Source: Diploscapter coronatus (taxonomy: Eukaryota; Nematoda; Chromadorea; Rhabditida; Rhabditidae). From it: a stretch of 64,000 bases of DNA. The stretch is taken from NCBI GenBank assembly GCA_964036155.1, contig OZ038422.1:54211201-54275200 (forward strand). The letters run 5' to 3'. The notes under the pieces were generated by a model. It did no database searches. It had not been told where the DNA came from and saw only the letters and a program-made list of their open reading frames with translations. This document shows, in pieces, positions 13,334 through 27,459 of this stretch; position 1 is the stretch's first letter, and the number at the start of each line of letters is the position of its first letter. The translations under genes were made by a program, and so were the position numbers.

Positions 13334-16300
13334 ACTGCTCAACTCCACTCAGTCCATTCAGTTCCCACTCAGTCTATCATCAACATCATCAAGAGCTCTG
13401 AATGCCCTGCAGCTCATTGCATTCAATGTCCATCGATGGCGAGTCCTTCCTCTCTCCTCCCTCTCCACATTCTCTACAAATCTAATAATAAAGAGGTCTC
13501 ATCAAAAGCAAGTTTTCTTTTTGATGTATGATTCATGGACACAACACGAAAAAACACAAGTAGCCAACGAATTGTTGCGTTTTTTACGATTCATTTTTCT
13601 TATAATTTTTATCTTTCATACTCTCATAGTTACTTTCAAGCTTTTATCTTCTTCCATTTTTCCCCTTTTCGCCTATTACTCAGTTATTTACCGCTTTGTC
13701 GTAACTCAATGCCTACCTTTTATTTTGACTTCGGCAGCCCCATATGCCTCAGGCTATCAACCTTTTCTGTGTCATTTCATTTTTCACTCCTACTCCTTCC
13801 CTCCAAGTCATGCATTGCAGCAGAGCTTTTCCACTCTACTCGGAATCGCCTGCTTTACTCTTTGCATACTCCAAATGCCGATTTGTTTCATTTTCATTTT
13901 CATTCCGTTTGTCAGTTTGGCCCACTCCTTTCCGTTTCAATTAGCCTTTCTCTCCGTCTTTATCTTTCTCTCTTCCCTTCCTTCCCTTCTCGTTCCCATT
14001 CCCCAGGGCTACCAAAATAGATGATATTCTCCCATTTTCCACAAGCGCTGCTCATTTTTCTTAACCCGCAGGCAGTTACTGCAAACGGCTGGAAACATTC
14101 GGTGGATTTCGCTGCTTTGCATTCCAAATATTGTAGTCGTGAAAAAATGAGATTATCAGCGTTGAGAGACCAACGGCTATGAGCATCCTTTCCACTAGTA
14201 GACTTTCTCCACAAATATTGAGGCTCTCCGAAAGAAGATGAGAGCTTTTATACCGTTTAGAGGGAGAAAGGAATGGGATGGAAGCTGTTTTTATGGCCAT
14301 CCCGCGGTTTGGCTGTGAGCCAGGAACTGTTTCAAAGATATCATATGGTTTGAGGGAAGAATAAGAAATCAAATACCAAACTGTTTTGATCTCTAAATCC
14401 AAAAACAAAAACAATAACTGGATTTTGCAATTAACAAATCTTTGCTCTTTCAGCTTTCCTTATTCATCAAAGTCGCTTCTCCTTTTTGCAAATTTCCCAG
14501 AATAATGTCTGCGAATTTCACGAACTTTGCTCCTCTGTTGCCTTGTTACTTGGCTCATTTTCTATCTTCACTTCTCCACTCGCATTTCCATAAAAGGATG
14601 ATTTATAAAAAAATACAGAATTCCACGTGCCGCTTTTTATATTTTTCTTGCATTTTTAAAATTTCAATTTTCCTTTCAAACGCATTTTGACTGCTTCTTT
14701 CAAATGAGGATTCAGTTCAGATAACTATTCACCAATTCAGCTCATTCATTCATCCCTTTGTTTTTCACCCAGAACCTTCACTTTTTGAGTCTTCCTTCTC
14801 ATATGTTGTCAGCTTTTCCAAAATTCACTTCGTCTCGTCAAAAATCTACAGACAGATTACACAAATCTTTTCCTAGAAAGTTGTGATCTTCAATTACGAG
14901 CAGTTATTCTATTCTAAAACTCTTTAAAAATGCACATTATCGAAAGTTATGCACTATTTTATCAGTGAACTTTATCATTCCTCTTCTCCATTACTTTCTA
15001 TTATTCTAATTCATTAGTGTGTGACAAAAGTCTTGGCATCGAATAAATTCCAAACTTTTTAAACTTGAAGAAACCTGACTCTACTGTAAACGCATTTTTT
15101 ATTCAATCGCTTCTTTCTCAATATGAAACTGAATTCTGATTTTTTACTATACTCAAAAATCAACCACTCCAAATCTCTGAACCACTGGTCTGTATGATTC
15201 AATCAGTCTGTTTAGTTCTGCAACTCGACTCTATCTCCGAGCATTCTTCTACTCCCCACTCCACAGCTGTTTTCCACATGCCTGAGCCCGAATCTTTCGA
15301 CTCTTTGCTTCTTTGCCTTTCTTCGTCAACCCTTCAGCACTTGGCTTTTCATTTCTTCCTCGCCTTCTCCTTCGCTTTCTTCTTCTTCTCTGTCATTCCT
15401 ATTCTCCTCCCCTTACCTTTCTTTCCTTCATTTGCCCTGCAAAATTGGGTTTTTCTTTGAATTTTCGCTCTCCGTTCCAATGTTAAAAGCCACTTTTTCA
15501 TTAGAAATCTGGGATATTCGTCGTGAGTCTCACGAGTTGCTGGGAAGCTTTTCTAATAGCTCACCCATCTTTGCTTTATGCACGACTTTTAGGCTTTACT
15601 AGCTCATTCATGCCTTCTTCGGAGATTTCAAACTAGGAATTTTAAAATATCCAAGGCGCTTCTTTATTTATTTATTTTGCTATATTTTTCTCCTAAATTG
15701 CTGAATTTTGAGCATCCAGTGCCTTTCTTCACATATCTGCGCATAATAGGTAATCTCATTTTAGCCTTTTTCCTTTCCAACAACTTTTCAAGTTCATCGA
15801 CAACTTTTCAACATGATCTCTTATGGTGAAAACGCTATTTACTTGAACCTCAAAAAGCCTATTCAAAGTTTTTAAAGATTGTCGAATCTAAACACATCTC
15901 GATTTCATGTTTACAAGGAATTGTATTTCCCTGTCTGTCCGACTGACATCCTAATCCCCTCTCAGAATGCCCAATGCCGCTTCATTTCAATGCATCTTTT
16001 CATTTCATTTCTCCGTTTTATTCCCCCGTTTTCTGCATTTCGTACTCTATTTTGTTCTGTGCATTGCATTTTTACGCAAATTTCTCAAAATTCAAATCCA
16101 ATCGAGCGCTGTCTTTTGCTTCTTCCAGTCAAAAATGAAATATTCATCGTAGTTTCGACGATTTTTATTCGCTTCAAATCCCGCTACAAAAAGTTTCGAC
16201 TTCCTGATTTTTTTTCGCAGACTTATTTTTATATTAAAAATCATTGAACAAAAATATTAGCGCCGATGGGTGCAATTCATTTCCTCATCTATTTTCTATC

Positions 16301-17682
16301 TAACCTATTTGTCTCTTGTCACTACTAATTTCCACAAAAGTTTTCATCACAAAGAGAGGCTCTTCCATTATCGAATTTTTCCAGAATGTCCTTATGAATG
16401 GGGAACACTTATGTGTCTAGGAGTCGGGGAAAAGGAATGACATTCTTTGTCCTCTTCCAATTGCTCATTTTGGCTATTACTTCATTTATTTATTGTCTTT
16501 ATACATCGATATCCAACAATACTTGTCAGGTTTTATATTAAACTTTAGTAATTGTAAATTCCAAACAAACTCTCCCAATCTCCTAGATATCAAGCATCGC
16601 TGATTTGAACAGAGTCACGATATTTGAATCACTCGTTCACATAGTTTCCGCTAAATTTTCAGTTTAAAGTTAGCATACATTTCTTAACACCTCTTAAGAC
16701 TGAAAATTTGCTTGTAAAAATTGTCTAAAAGTTAATGAACAACTAGACAAATCAGGAGTGTTCGGAATTCAAATTCCAATTCTGAGGGTTTTAGGCCCTG
16801 GAATTCAGATTCCGATCTCGAATTCGATAAATGTATCAATTCCGTTTTCGTTTCCTGTTCCTAATTTTTCAAAGTATAAATTCAGAACAGCCCTGAAACA
16901 GATCTTCTCTGTGCAAAACTTTGTGCTGTCACAATTGTTCTATTAGTTTTTTTCATTTTCATTTTCATTCATGATAAAACCCTCGACTATATTAGTGGTT
17001 GAGCTCAGTTTTAGTAAGTCAGGAAGCGTAGAGGATAGGATGGAGGATCGAGTTCCCACACCTCGCATCGCAATTCGAATTAAAATTCACTTTCTGCCTT
17101 TAGCATCCATTTCTTTAGCTTTTCCCTTTCATTCATCCATCTGTCCCTTTATTATATAGACCTCCTGAATTTTCATAATTCGGCTTTTCCTTAATTTATC
17201 CTCTCATAATATCATCATCATCCACATCCAACATTCTCCTATTCTGTCCAACTCTACTCGAATCTCGAATTGCTCATTTCCATGTTCCCCCCTCTATTCT
17301 TTTATCTAATTACGCGCAAATCCTGTAATTCGGTTATTTCCATTATCCATTTCATATGCATTGCATATTCCCAATTCCAAACAAACTGACATTCGGAATT
17401 TATGAAAAACAATCTGCAAATTCAATTTCGCCAATATTTCATTTACTCTATTTTCACCTCGCCCAAACAAAAGCTCGTTGAGGTTATTTGAAGACAAGGC
17501 CGACTTTGTGCCCTACAATTTTGCAGTGGAATGCATAGAAATTGTGGGCGCTGGCTGGCTGGTTGCTCACAAATCGCTGTGAATTTTCGATTCCCGATTG
17601 TTTTTGTCTTTCCTTTCAAAGACTGACGACGTCTCCAAGCAAAGGTGCAAAATATTCCATTTCAGGCCAAAACAGAACAGCC
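13334..17682. other. Gene-poor, pyrimidine-rich intergenic region
   Basis: After the AATAAA at 13487-13492 the plus strand is rich in T and C for several kilobases (for example 13640-14010, 15190-15460, 17090-17290). Open frames of up to 167 codons there are products of this skew: their translations are low-complexity Phe/Ser/Leu runs without splice logic or domains. One hAT-like MITE lies at 16753-16895. No gene was identified. Confidence 0.6.
16753..16895. mobile_element. hAT-like MITE, copy 1
   Basis: The left end is CAGGAGTGTTCGGAATT and the complement of the right end is CAGGGCTGTTCTGAATT. The flanking 8-mers AGACAAAT and AAACAGAT match at 6 of 8 positions, as an aged 8-bp target duplication would. 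CAGGG termini with 8-bp duplications are typical of hAT transposons. The interior is A+T-rich without an ORF. Confidence 0.6.
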
Positions 17683-20268
17683 ATGCCTTTTGCCCTCTAC
17701 AAATGCGTCCTAATTACCTCCGTCTTTCTAATCGTACTGGGTATTTTTCTAACCTTATTCTCAATATTCTCTCCTTATTGGGAGATAGTCGAAATTCCCC
17801 GACTCCACATGTCCCATCAGCACGGATTGTGGTGGGATTGCAAAGTGCATCACAACATCCTTATTCCTTTGGACCAAATTGAACGGGAACGGATAGGTTA
17901 GTAAAATGTTGATGAATTTCATACATTATTATATTATGTCAGACATGCCAAAGATTTACAAATTTTATTAATTGACACCAGGGGCGAACAAAACTATATC
18001 TTGGAATTTTAAAATACGGAATTCGAAATGGAATTGAAATAAAAAATCTCGAAATAGAAAATTTGCCCCAATTTTCGGAACGAAACGAAATATTTTGTAC
18101 AACCCTGTTTGACACTAAATGGTTTCTCCTAAAATATGAATCAGGGCTATTCATAATGTCAACTTTAAATAATTTGTCCTATAAATTCAGATTTCGATAT
18201 TTCAAAAATCTTAAATTTCTGACGAATTTTATATGGAAAAACTTCAATGCAATTGAAATTTTGCAAAAGGGCAATGCAAAAACGTATCAGAAATATTAGT
18301 GTTTTAGGTGATACATGTGTTTCTAAATTCGATAATGCAGTGCAGGATATGCTACGGGGTGCAATAGAAAAGGATGATGCTGAATCCAGGGAGCTTTTAT
18401 CGCATAAATTTCTACGTTAGTTATTTGAATATTAGAATGCGATTTCAGTTGAACGTTATTTCAGCTCATCACAAGGGCGTTCTGTTCTTCTCGGTCTTCA
18501 CCATCCTATTTGCTCTGATCGGCGCTATCATTGGAATTTGCTCTCCTTGCTTCCCCCCTAACAGTCTGCTTTACGTTGTCTCGATATTCATGACAAGTAA
18601 GAATAATAAGGACTTTTTTTTAAATCAGTTTTCTATTTATAACGTAAAGTCTATAATACAAATCTTCCTATAATTGGGCTCTACCCCTAACTTGCTAAAT
18701 CTACACATTCCCATAATAATGCTATATTATACGCTGAAAAAGTTCTGAAAAATTTGCAAACAAACTAATGAATTTCATAAAATTTAAAAGTGAGAGTCAG
18801 ATTTTCTTTAACAAACAGCTAACAGCTTATTCGGGCAAGAAGATGTTATTTCAATTAAAAATTTCACATTTTTCATTTTAAATGCGCTGATAATTTACAT
18901 TATATATAGTTCTGCCCGAGCTTAAGCAAATGAATCAAAATTCTACATATTGTTACATTTTCATATAGAGAATTCAAAAATACTTGAAGAAAATCGAGAA
19001 TACAACTGTTCAATTGAATGGCTTCTTTGCAGAACTTTTGGTACACTCTGTATTTTGAAAAATGTTGTATGATATTCTTTAGAATGAGTAAGGCGTAATC
19101 ACTATAATCAATTCTAGCTTCTGTGATCATAAAATAATGAGTTATGTGTTTGAAAAATCTGAAATTTTTGAAAATAGGGATCAAAGTCAATGTATTTTTA
19201 TTCGCGATTTTACGGTAAATTTTTTCTTATATAATCTTCTGACGAAATACCTATGATGATTTTGCTTCCCATCTAAATATAAATGCAATTTGAAGAATTA
19301 ATAAAATAGTGAACATGAACATGGTCTGCGATAAACTTTTACCATCGGGCTAATTTTGCACAAAATATTACTTAAATTTCTCGTTTCCTGAAAAAAACTT
19401 GTTTTTCACCAATCTGCGATTTTTACTTAAAAATTAGGTTCGTGTTCTGTATTGGCCGACATAATCTTTGTGTTCGGTGCCTCTGAGAAGGATCGTCGTT
19501 CACCTCCACAGCCGACTCTGTCCATTCCATCCTCAATTTCGTCACGGTCAAACGATCTTGGAGTTTTGAATGTCAGTCAAAGTTACGCAATTCGATCACT
19601 TTATTGAAACTCTTACAGAAAAGCAAAGGATTCGCATTTTTCCTGCATCTATTTGCGTCACTGGTTTTCATAATTGGTCTGATATTCTCAATACGTAAGT
19701 GGATAATAACCAATAATCAATTATCTCATTAGGATGGTTTTAATTTAGTAGCTGCATATCTGTTGATAAAAACCCGACACGCGAGGGACGTTTGCTGCAC
19801 CAGTAAGAAGGAATATATCGAGGAGGAGAGGTACGTAGTCATGTATCTAGTATCAGAGTTGAGTTAATTACGGTAATTATATTTTGAGAAACGCTAAAAA
19901 TAAAACAACAGAAGAGATTACTTTCAAATCACATTATCTAAAGAATACTTTTATGAACCAGGGGTGTACGAAAATGAATTTTGAAATAACGAAAGCGAAA
20001 ATGGAAGTAGTCTATAAAATTAACGAAGACAAATACTTTGCATTCGACGAAAACTAAAACTAAAATGAAAATAAAATGGAAGAAAATTATGAAAAAGTCA
20101 AATCTTCGTACACCTTTAGTATTAACAGTGTTTGAATTCTGAAATCAAACTCAAATTTCTAGACGACTTCGATGGCAGAACAGTGGACTAACGCTGAAAT
20201 CTGGTAAATTCGATAGAACCGCAACTCGACCTTTCGTCATTGTGGATGACGAGAGCAGCAGTGCCTAG
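17683..20268 (+). CDS. Claudin-like four-transmembrane protein (nematode Clc-like type)
   Basis: Seven exons (17683-17896, 18308-18415, 18465-18596, 19438-19571, 19619-19694, 19749-19830, 20163-20268) give 283 residues. Helix 1 (VLITSVFLIVLGIFLTLFSI) is followed by an extracellular loop with HGLWWDC and a later DTCVS, recalling the W-GLW-C-C pattern of the claudin/PMP22 superfamily. Helix 2 (VLFFSVFTILFALIGAIIGI), helix 3 (SVLADIIFVFG region) and helix 4 (FFLHLFASLVFIIGLIFSI) follow, and the tail is cytoplasmic, ending DDESSSA. Such proteins sit in epithelial junctions or act as channel subunits. Helix 3 is short and interrupted by a Ser/Pro-rich insert (about 165-195), unusual for a claudin. 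The ATG lies 17 nt after an acceptor (ATTTCAG). Introns 1 and 6 each carry a hAT-like MITE. AATAAA is at 20473. Confidence 0.8.
17979..18107. mobile_element. hAT-like MITE, copy 2
   Basis: The ends are CAGGGGCGAACAAAA and ...TTTTGTACAACCCTG. The flanks ATTGACAC and TTTGACAC match at 7 of 8 positions, the best target duplication in the family. It lies wholly within the first intron of the claudin-like gene. Confidence 0.7.
19959..20118. mobile_element. hAT-like MITE, copy 3
   Basis: The left end is CAGGGGTGTACGAA and the right end TTCGTACACCTTTA. The flanks TTATGAAC and GTATTAAC match at 6 of 8 positions. It lies in the last intron of the claudin-like gene. The terminal bases of the right end have diverged from CCCTG. 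Confidence 0.6.
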
Positions 20269-22117
20269 ATTTGAGGGCAATTATTTGAAAAAGAATCGTA
20301 GTTGCGGAATAAGTAAATACTTTCATCAGAAGAGCTGATACTAAATCAAATTCTAGTTTATTTAGTGGGAAAATTCAATATAACGAAGCTTTGAATGAAT
20401 GTTCTTCTTTCAAATGAACAACGTAATATTCAATTTAAATTCCAATTTCCCAAAATGTAGATTTTCCCCCAAAATAAACCAATCATCCTCATTTTATCAT
20501 CTGCTCATTCGTTTTTCCAATGCAAATCTTCCAATATTTTGCTGGTCAACATTCGCTTTCCTTATGAAATTGTGATAATTCTTAGCATTGTGACTAAAAT
20601 AGATATTCTAAACGTCTGTAGCTAATTTATTCATCAAGATTATCCAAAGATCTTTACCAAACTCGATGATTTGATCTCTTTAAACCGGTAAAATTTATTC
20701 ATAAAAGTTTATCGCAAATTCTATTCATATGTGGGTCTCAAGGTAATAAAACGATTTTAAATTTATTTAGATCATTTAAGAGTGAATGTCAGTAAGGACC
20801 AAAGTCAATATAAACAGGTCCACAAATCGGAATGATTTTCACATGTGTTGTTTAGTTTTTCACACTGATCATCATGGTGTAATCCGTTTTTCAAAAAATG
20901 CAAGTGGGCGGAGTTATGCTAATTTCAAGTTTTTAATACCCCATGTCATAGAAATTCGTAACTTTCTTATTTCCGAACCAAGCTGAATGATTCTTTTTTA
21001 TTGGACAGCATTTAGTCCATATATTATCATTAATCAAAAGAAATTTTTAAATATCAATGTCTGCAGAAATGCGCACTTTTCGCTTGACGAAGAAAATAGG
21101 AAGAAAAAGGGGTTTTCGAATATCGTCTTCAAAAATTCATATCTTTAGTTACACATTGATCTCTTTTTCATGCGGTTTTTTTCCTATAATCCTGTCTAGC
21201 CCTACAGATTTCCAGAAAAATACTTTCGTAACTTTGCCTTCACATCGGGAATATCACTTGCGCCCTCTATGTATGATACACCGTTGGATAGACCTCTGCT
21301 GTGGCCTGTGCAACGTAACTTTTCCGACGACTTTTACTCCAATTCTTAGGTACTTAGGGCTAAAAACATAACATACTAATTACTTATATCAAGTTTGCAA
21401 ATCGTTTGAGAGGTCATTACCGACTGTGTTCACTTCTTTCGCAGTGAGCCCTGTAAAAAATCACAAAGCTTTCATTTTAAAAAAAATTTAATTAATTTAA
21501 TTCTTGTCATTTTTACATTTATATTGAATTTGCATATTTTGGCACGAATTAAGGGTGTTATCTTTAGCGGTCAAGTGCTATTTTGATATAAAAGTGCAAG
21601 AAAGAACGCTGGCAGAAATCGATTTTTCTTTTTCAACAAAGAAAGGAAAAAAACGCTGCGAATGCCTGGACATTTTTACACTCCACGTGACAAATTGTTT
21701 CGTATAGTGAAATTTTACGTTTTATTTAGAAAATTGAATCGATTTTGTAAGATTTTATAAATAACAATGTATTCAGTGATTGTTTGGTCTGACCTTTGTT
21801 TATTTTCTCCCATAGCATAATTGTCTATCACTCAACTCCTTCTTTCATTGTCTTGCTCCTGGGCCTTAGAAAGGTCAACATCCACCCCCAATTTATCGTA
21901 TTCTAATTTTATTTTCCAACAGACAAATTAGGATATCATTCGTCTATTATTCTTGTTTTTGTTTTTAGTTGAAGTAAACGCGTATCTATGAAATAAATAA
22001 ACTTTAATGACAGTATTATTATTTTTACCCTATTTGCTTATAATTTATTTTTTTGATAGTTTTAAATATCGTGCTAATCTAAATATTTCTAAAGAATAAA
22101 GTTAAATTTCAGAAATC
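20269..22117. other. Intergenic spacer
   Basis: A possible polyadenylation signal of the upstream gene is at 20473. A short AAGTGGGCGGAGTTATGC phrase at about 20902-20919 resembles dispersed copies elsewhere in the window. No exon with coding character or recognisable RNA gene was seen. Confidence 0.5.
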
Positions 22118-24746
22118 ATGATTTCCCGCTTACCACCTGAAATAGTTATTATTACCTGCGAGTTTTTGTCATTCGGAGAGCTAAGGATTCTTTCGAGAAC
22201 GAATAGAAGAAATCGCAATATTGTCAAAAAGAACTTCCCACTAGCCTATGCCCGACCTTTGGAAGTTGAAGAGATCAATATCGAGACAACATTCTCCAAA
22301 AATGTAGGCATTTTTAAAATTACTAATGGGTGGTACCTGGATAATTTTTTTTCTATTTTTTAGGATTCGAAATAATAAGAAAAATATTGTTCTGTTTTGG
22401 ATTATGAAGAAATAGCTATTGCACACTCTTTGCAACTCTCCTTTCGCAGGCTCAACCCCCGAGAAGTAGCATACGTCCTGAAGAGACGAATGAGAAGGCA
22501 AAAAAGGAAGGAAATAGAGAGGGAAAAGGAGGGCACGGCGCGTGCAAAAGCGAGTTGCAATGAGTATGCATATCCACTTTCTCACACTCCATAATATCTC
22601 ACCTATACCCCTAACTATGGCTAAGAAACAATGAATTATCCAGATTGCCAATAAGGAATTGAATGATTTCAGAACGAATATTCTGTGTCAATGGAGTTAA
22701 ACTACGACATTCCTCTTGAGTTTCAACGCTTCACTCCGGATGATTTCGAAGATCCCATCGAATTAGTCGGATGCGTGCGCAAACCTGAAGACAGAAAGAA
22801 ATTCAAAGCGCATGACGAAAGAGCCTTTGAAGTGCTCAAAGACTTTCCGAACGATTGTGAGTTTTCGTTATCATCAACAGAGCTGTTTCTTGTAATTTCT
22901 GAGTAACCTATACTAAGATGACGAAATTCGATACTCAACATTAAAAATTCTAAACTCACTTCGCTCAGATTGATAGCATGTGCATTATCAACGTAATAAT
23001 GATTTTATGACTAAAATCTTGATGAGCAATTACTCCTTTTAGATGCAATGAGAGTGTCGATGAGAGACGAGCCAACTCCTTGGGACGAATACCTCGAATA
23101 TTACGAGGATGATTTGGATGTGAATGAGGAGGAGTCCAAAGTCATCATGAAGATCGGTTTGTACAGACTGTTCTCTCAAGTTAAAACCCCAAAACTGAAT
23201 ATAGTAAGTTTTTATCTATTTATTTTTCAATTAATTCGCGCCTAAAATATGATGAAACATTTTTTCTAATTTAGCCGTATCCAAAATAAAGTATTCTAAG
23301 ATAAAAATAACAATCCACTCACCTGAGAATTTTAATATATTATGAGGAAGGATTATTTATTCACGAATGTTGGTACATCGAAAGATAGAAATGAAGGACA
23401 ATTTTCATAAAGCCATTCATTTTAGGATGAATGTATCAGAGAGGAATTCTGGGATATCGTGGGTGAGATCGATCGTTCCTACATGGATGTGAACGCGATT
23501 AAAGAAAAGTCGATTATCTGCGTCGAGCTGCTTTTCGAAGCAGATGACAAAATCCGATTCGATCAATCGAGATTTATGCAGACTGGTAAGAAGTGAATTT
23601 CAATTAGTATGTTCTTTTCAACTTATTGTTAGAAAATAATGTTTGAAAAGCATTATGAAAATCGTCATAATGCAAGAAAAATGAAGAACAAATCAAGGTA
23701 AAATGAAACATTCCATCCTAGGCTTCGATTTCATCAGCATGTTCGCTCCTCCATTCACCATCGCTATGCTTCAGCATCCGAATTATCGAAATACGGTATA
23801 ATTTGCAAAATAAATAATCAATTGATCGAACTCTAGGATTGGAACCTGCGTGGTTTGGATGCCGAACAATTTTCACAGATTCCACTCACAATGGTGCAAA
23901 AATTGAGCGTCGAATACGGGAGTATGTCGCTGTTCGGATTTCTCGAGGTGTGCTTGAAAGCGTTATTATTTCAATTTATAAAAAGGATATAGTTGATAAA
24001 AAAAGACTTTATCAAACTACAAATCTTATGCCGAAATGAGTAAAGAAAAATATGATTGTACCTCTCAATTCAAACCCTCATCACTCAATTTTCAAATAGC
24101 CGAAGTAGACTATGCAAAATGTTTTGGCTTAGGACGATTTGTACAAAAGGTAGACGTTTCGTAACAAAGAAAGCTCACTACTTATCCCTCTTTGTTACAA
24201 AATGCTCCTAGCGTATTTTTATTACTACTTTTCATGTTCATTAACAAATGAAGTGCTAAAATACTTACGCGCGATAAATTGCAAATCGATGGTGGGCGTG
24301 GTCTATGCACTATACCGTATGATTTTTGTATTGATAGCGAATTTATTTTCGGGTTTTCATTTTGCAGTCTCAAGATTTTCAAATCGGAAATCGTGAATAT
24401 TATTATTTCAGAATTTCATAATAGCGAAACCAGCCATCGGAAAATGGGAATTCAGAAAGATCGACAACAAAGACGATGTGTGGGGCTGGATGATTGCAAA
24501 GGAGTTCCTCGAAGCCACTGAAGACATTACTTGGTCCATGAAGAAGATAAATGACACTTACAGAAGGTCTAACTCAGCATTCAATGAATTAAATTTGTGC
24601 TACTTTTCAGGTTCAAGATCGAAACTCCATTACAGAAATGGTTCCTAGAAATCCAGCACAATGGAATTACCAAGTTTGATGTGAGATTGCTTACGAACCT
24701 ATACGAACCTCGACGTAATTATGATCCTGACAATTATTTGTATTGA
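22118..24746 (+). CDS. F-box protein with long divergent C-terminal region
   Basis: Eight exons (22118-22303, 22673-22856, 23043-23203, 23426-23585, 23722-23795, 23837-23947, 24412-24566, 24611-24746) give 388 residues. The N-terminus MISRLPPEIVIITCEFLSF and the following LRILSRTNRRNRNIVKKN match an F-box, which links target proteins to SCF ubiquitin ligases through Skp1. The rest is acidic (for example EYLEYYEDDLDVNEEESK) and I do not recognise it; it would be the target-binding part. F-box genes are greatly expanded in nematodes. The ATG lies 5 nt after an acceptor (AATTTCAG). The first intron is long (369 nt) and contains a G+C-richer patch. A second F-box gene with a closely similar N-terminus lies at 33203. 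AATAAA is at 24899. Confidence 0.75.
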
Positions 24747-25278
24747 ATCACTATTTAAACTGCCGTATATCGAATCATAATCGATGCTTATTTATACATT
24801 TGAGATCAAAACTTTTTTCTAATTTGATTTCACTTATTTTAAAAATGCAATATCTTGACATTATAACTTGTCATTTGCATATTATTGTTAGCCTGCTAAA
24901 TAAATTGGTTTTAAAGTCCCATGATTTTTTCGCCTTTCAAGCATCGAATATTTATGCATAAAGGAGAGATTAATAACACTATTTAAAGTTCATATCAGAC
25001 GGAGCATTATGCATGAAACGTCGATTTAATCAGACAATTCACAGCTTAAAACGCTCGAAAAATCCGTTAGTTTTCTTCCTATAATCAGGTGTTAATGCTT
25101 GAAAGTTTTAAATTCAACTAATATGCAAGTAATGAAATTTTCGTATACTCTTTCATTGCGGAACTGATTGTCCGTAACTTATTCACTAGAAAACCAACGA
25201 GCATTAAGATAAAAATGTCGAAAATTGATGTAAGCAACTATCAATTAACTGAAGAAAACTATTTGTTCTCTAATCTAA
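24747..25278. other. Intergenic spacer
   Basis: A+T-rich, with AATAAA at 24899-24904 for the F-box gene. No other feature seen. Confidence 0.5.
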
Positions 25279-27306
25279 ATGGATCTAGCTTATTCGAACT
25301 ATTTTATAAACAAAGTACTATTTATTATAGCTGCGTTTATTATCTTCTGTTGTCGAGGTGAAGGTGAGTTTTGGGAAAAATACCAGATGCATTTTGAAGC
25401 ATATTCTCAGTAAACAACGAAAATAAAAATTAATTCATGAACCAAATAATACGTGATTTCAAGAACACTAACATTGTTATCTTCCTTAACTATTTCACCA
25501 ATCAATACAATTATTAAAATTTGCATAGATTCATTCAATAATTTAGATGCATGTTCTCTCTGCTCACAGCCCCCACCAACAATTCTGCATCCGGGAGTAT
25601 GAATTCGATTTTGGATAAAAATCAATAGTGCTAAATTGAAATTATATCATCGAGAAAAATTTAGGATTCTGGGGCTAAATGTACGAGTGCACCAATCTTA
25701 GACAGTTTCACTGTCGCCGATCAGGTTGATGAAAATACATGCAGGTATGATTCCGATATTATTTGAGTTTGATAAAGTTTTATCAAAAATGTAAACAAGT
25801 TTTTTTTTTTTTTTTTTAAATTTTAGATATCGTACCCAATGTAATGACGTAACTTCAATCGTTGCACACTACACTGACAAAAATGAAAGTAACTGTTTGA
25901 CTGGTCTGCTCTACATGTACTACTCGTGCATAAATTCGACTTGGATGGCAGAATTTGGTGGTGATTATTATCCAGACGTCGATCAACTATACTGTTACGA
26001 GAGCGATGAAAGTAATCCTAATATTTTACACATTTTAACAAGATATCGATAAAGATTAGAACATATTTAATGAAATTTTCGTAAAAAGTAAAAACATAAA
26101 ATGTTATTAAAAAATTTCTATTTAGATTCATGCTCGAAATGCCCAGATCCAATAAAACCCCTTCAACCTGGAGTAATTAACCATAAAAAACGTCTAAAGA
26201 TAAATCTATTTAGGATGAAGCAAAATCAAAATGTGACTATTTTGGCGAAACTATTACACCTAGTACACTGAAGAATGTAACAGATGATGACAGCATATGC
26301 ACGTAAGATGTTATTTAACTTACAACAAATGAATTATATAGTAGCGGATAAAAGTGAACCAAAATTTTCAAATTTGACATGAAGAGTTAACAGTTACATA
26401 AACGAATCATTCTGAAATCTGACTAGCATATAAGAAACCCTAGGCCTAAGACTGTCAAAATTCACCTATGAAGAATGTGTTACAAATGGTTAAAAATTAA
26501 GTCTGTTATTCTCATAACAATAAAATGGTTTTAATGGATCGTTTTAAGGTGGCAAGTGATGTGTTCAGCCTCATCTTCTGGGATATGGACCCGTGTGAAT
26601 GACAAAAGCTCTTTTAATTGCGCATTTTATGGGAGTGGTTGGGGTTCAAGTTATATGTGTTTCAACGGAAAATGGACTGTATCGAGTTGTGATAATGAAC
26701 TTTGCGATTTATTTTCATATCACGAAATTAGCGAAATTTATTGCTCTGGGCTAAAGAGTAAGGCAATGTGTAACTAAATATATGACAAAAAACATTTATA
26801 ATTATGAATATGGCCTTGGGCTGCTTTATAGGCATTTTATTCTACTTAAAAGAAATGATTAGTTGTTTGTGGTTGAGGTGAATTTGCTACTAAAAGATTA
26901 AACTTAGCTGCTACTACAGCATTAACAACTAAAGGGACGACTGAACTTTCACATTCGTCAACATATTCAACTCATAAAACACCGATTCCACAAACATCGC
27001 CGAAGTCTATCACCTCGAGTTTTGCGACGAAAACTGAAAATAATAAATTAATAAGTCAGATCTAATCGAATTGTAAGACACGACATTAGATAGTAATTAC
27101 TTTCAGTCTATGCAATTGTGATACCATCAGTCATTGCATTATTAGTCGTCATATCTACTATTATTGCTTCCGTTTGTATGTATTATAGAGGAAAACGACA
27201 AGCTCCAGAAGTGTTGAGATCTGAAGCGTAAGATTTAATTAGTTACTAATACTTTAGAATGTTACTTAGGCAAGAAAACCATTACGTCCAAGCGATGCGG
27301 TACTAA
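25279..27306 (+). CDS. Cysteine-rich transmembrane receptor without kinase domain, paralogue of the adjacent receptor tyrosine kinase
   Basis: Ten exons (25279-25363, 25547-25596, 25665-25744, 25827-26011, 26126-26172, 26214-26302, 26549-26757, 26908-27054, 27107-27227, 27270-27306) give 349 residues: signal peptide (VLFIIAAFIIFCC), two cysteine modules, a Thr/Ser-rich stalk, a membrane helix (AIVIPSVIALLVVISTIIAS) and a 27-residue tail ending QAMRY. Each module is a short linker exon (S/A-C-x2-C, ending PG) followed by exons with the pattern C...C, YYSC or MC, W and DQLYCYE. Exon lengths 85, 50 and 47 nt equal those of the gene at 28448, so the two are tandem duplicates. The kinase exons are missing here. 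A homologue of the last kinase-gene exon survives at 27654-27761 and can be joined in frame through a donor at 27286. Confidence 0.75.
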
Positions 27307-27459
27307 CTGAGTAAGCACATTTTTCATATATAGTACGAAATTTTTAGATGATTTCTTTCCACAATTCTTTGGCAGATTCAATAATCTCGTTATTTGCTTA
27401 ATACGAGCAAAACTAGAAACTGAAAATAAATTTTGAGCAGCATATTATCTATCATTATG

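Noticed and set aside
13521..14024. Three overlapping open frames of 66-167 codons
   Set aside because: All three frames are open at once over T+C-rich DNA, which argues against any being a gene.
22397..22594. 65-codon Arg/Lys-rich open frame in the first intron of the F-box gene
   Set aside because: No splice sites in phase and low-complexity basic composition; probably repeat-derived.
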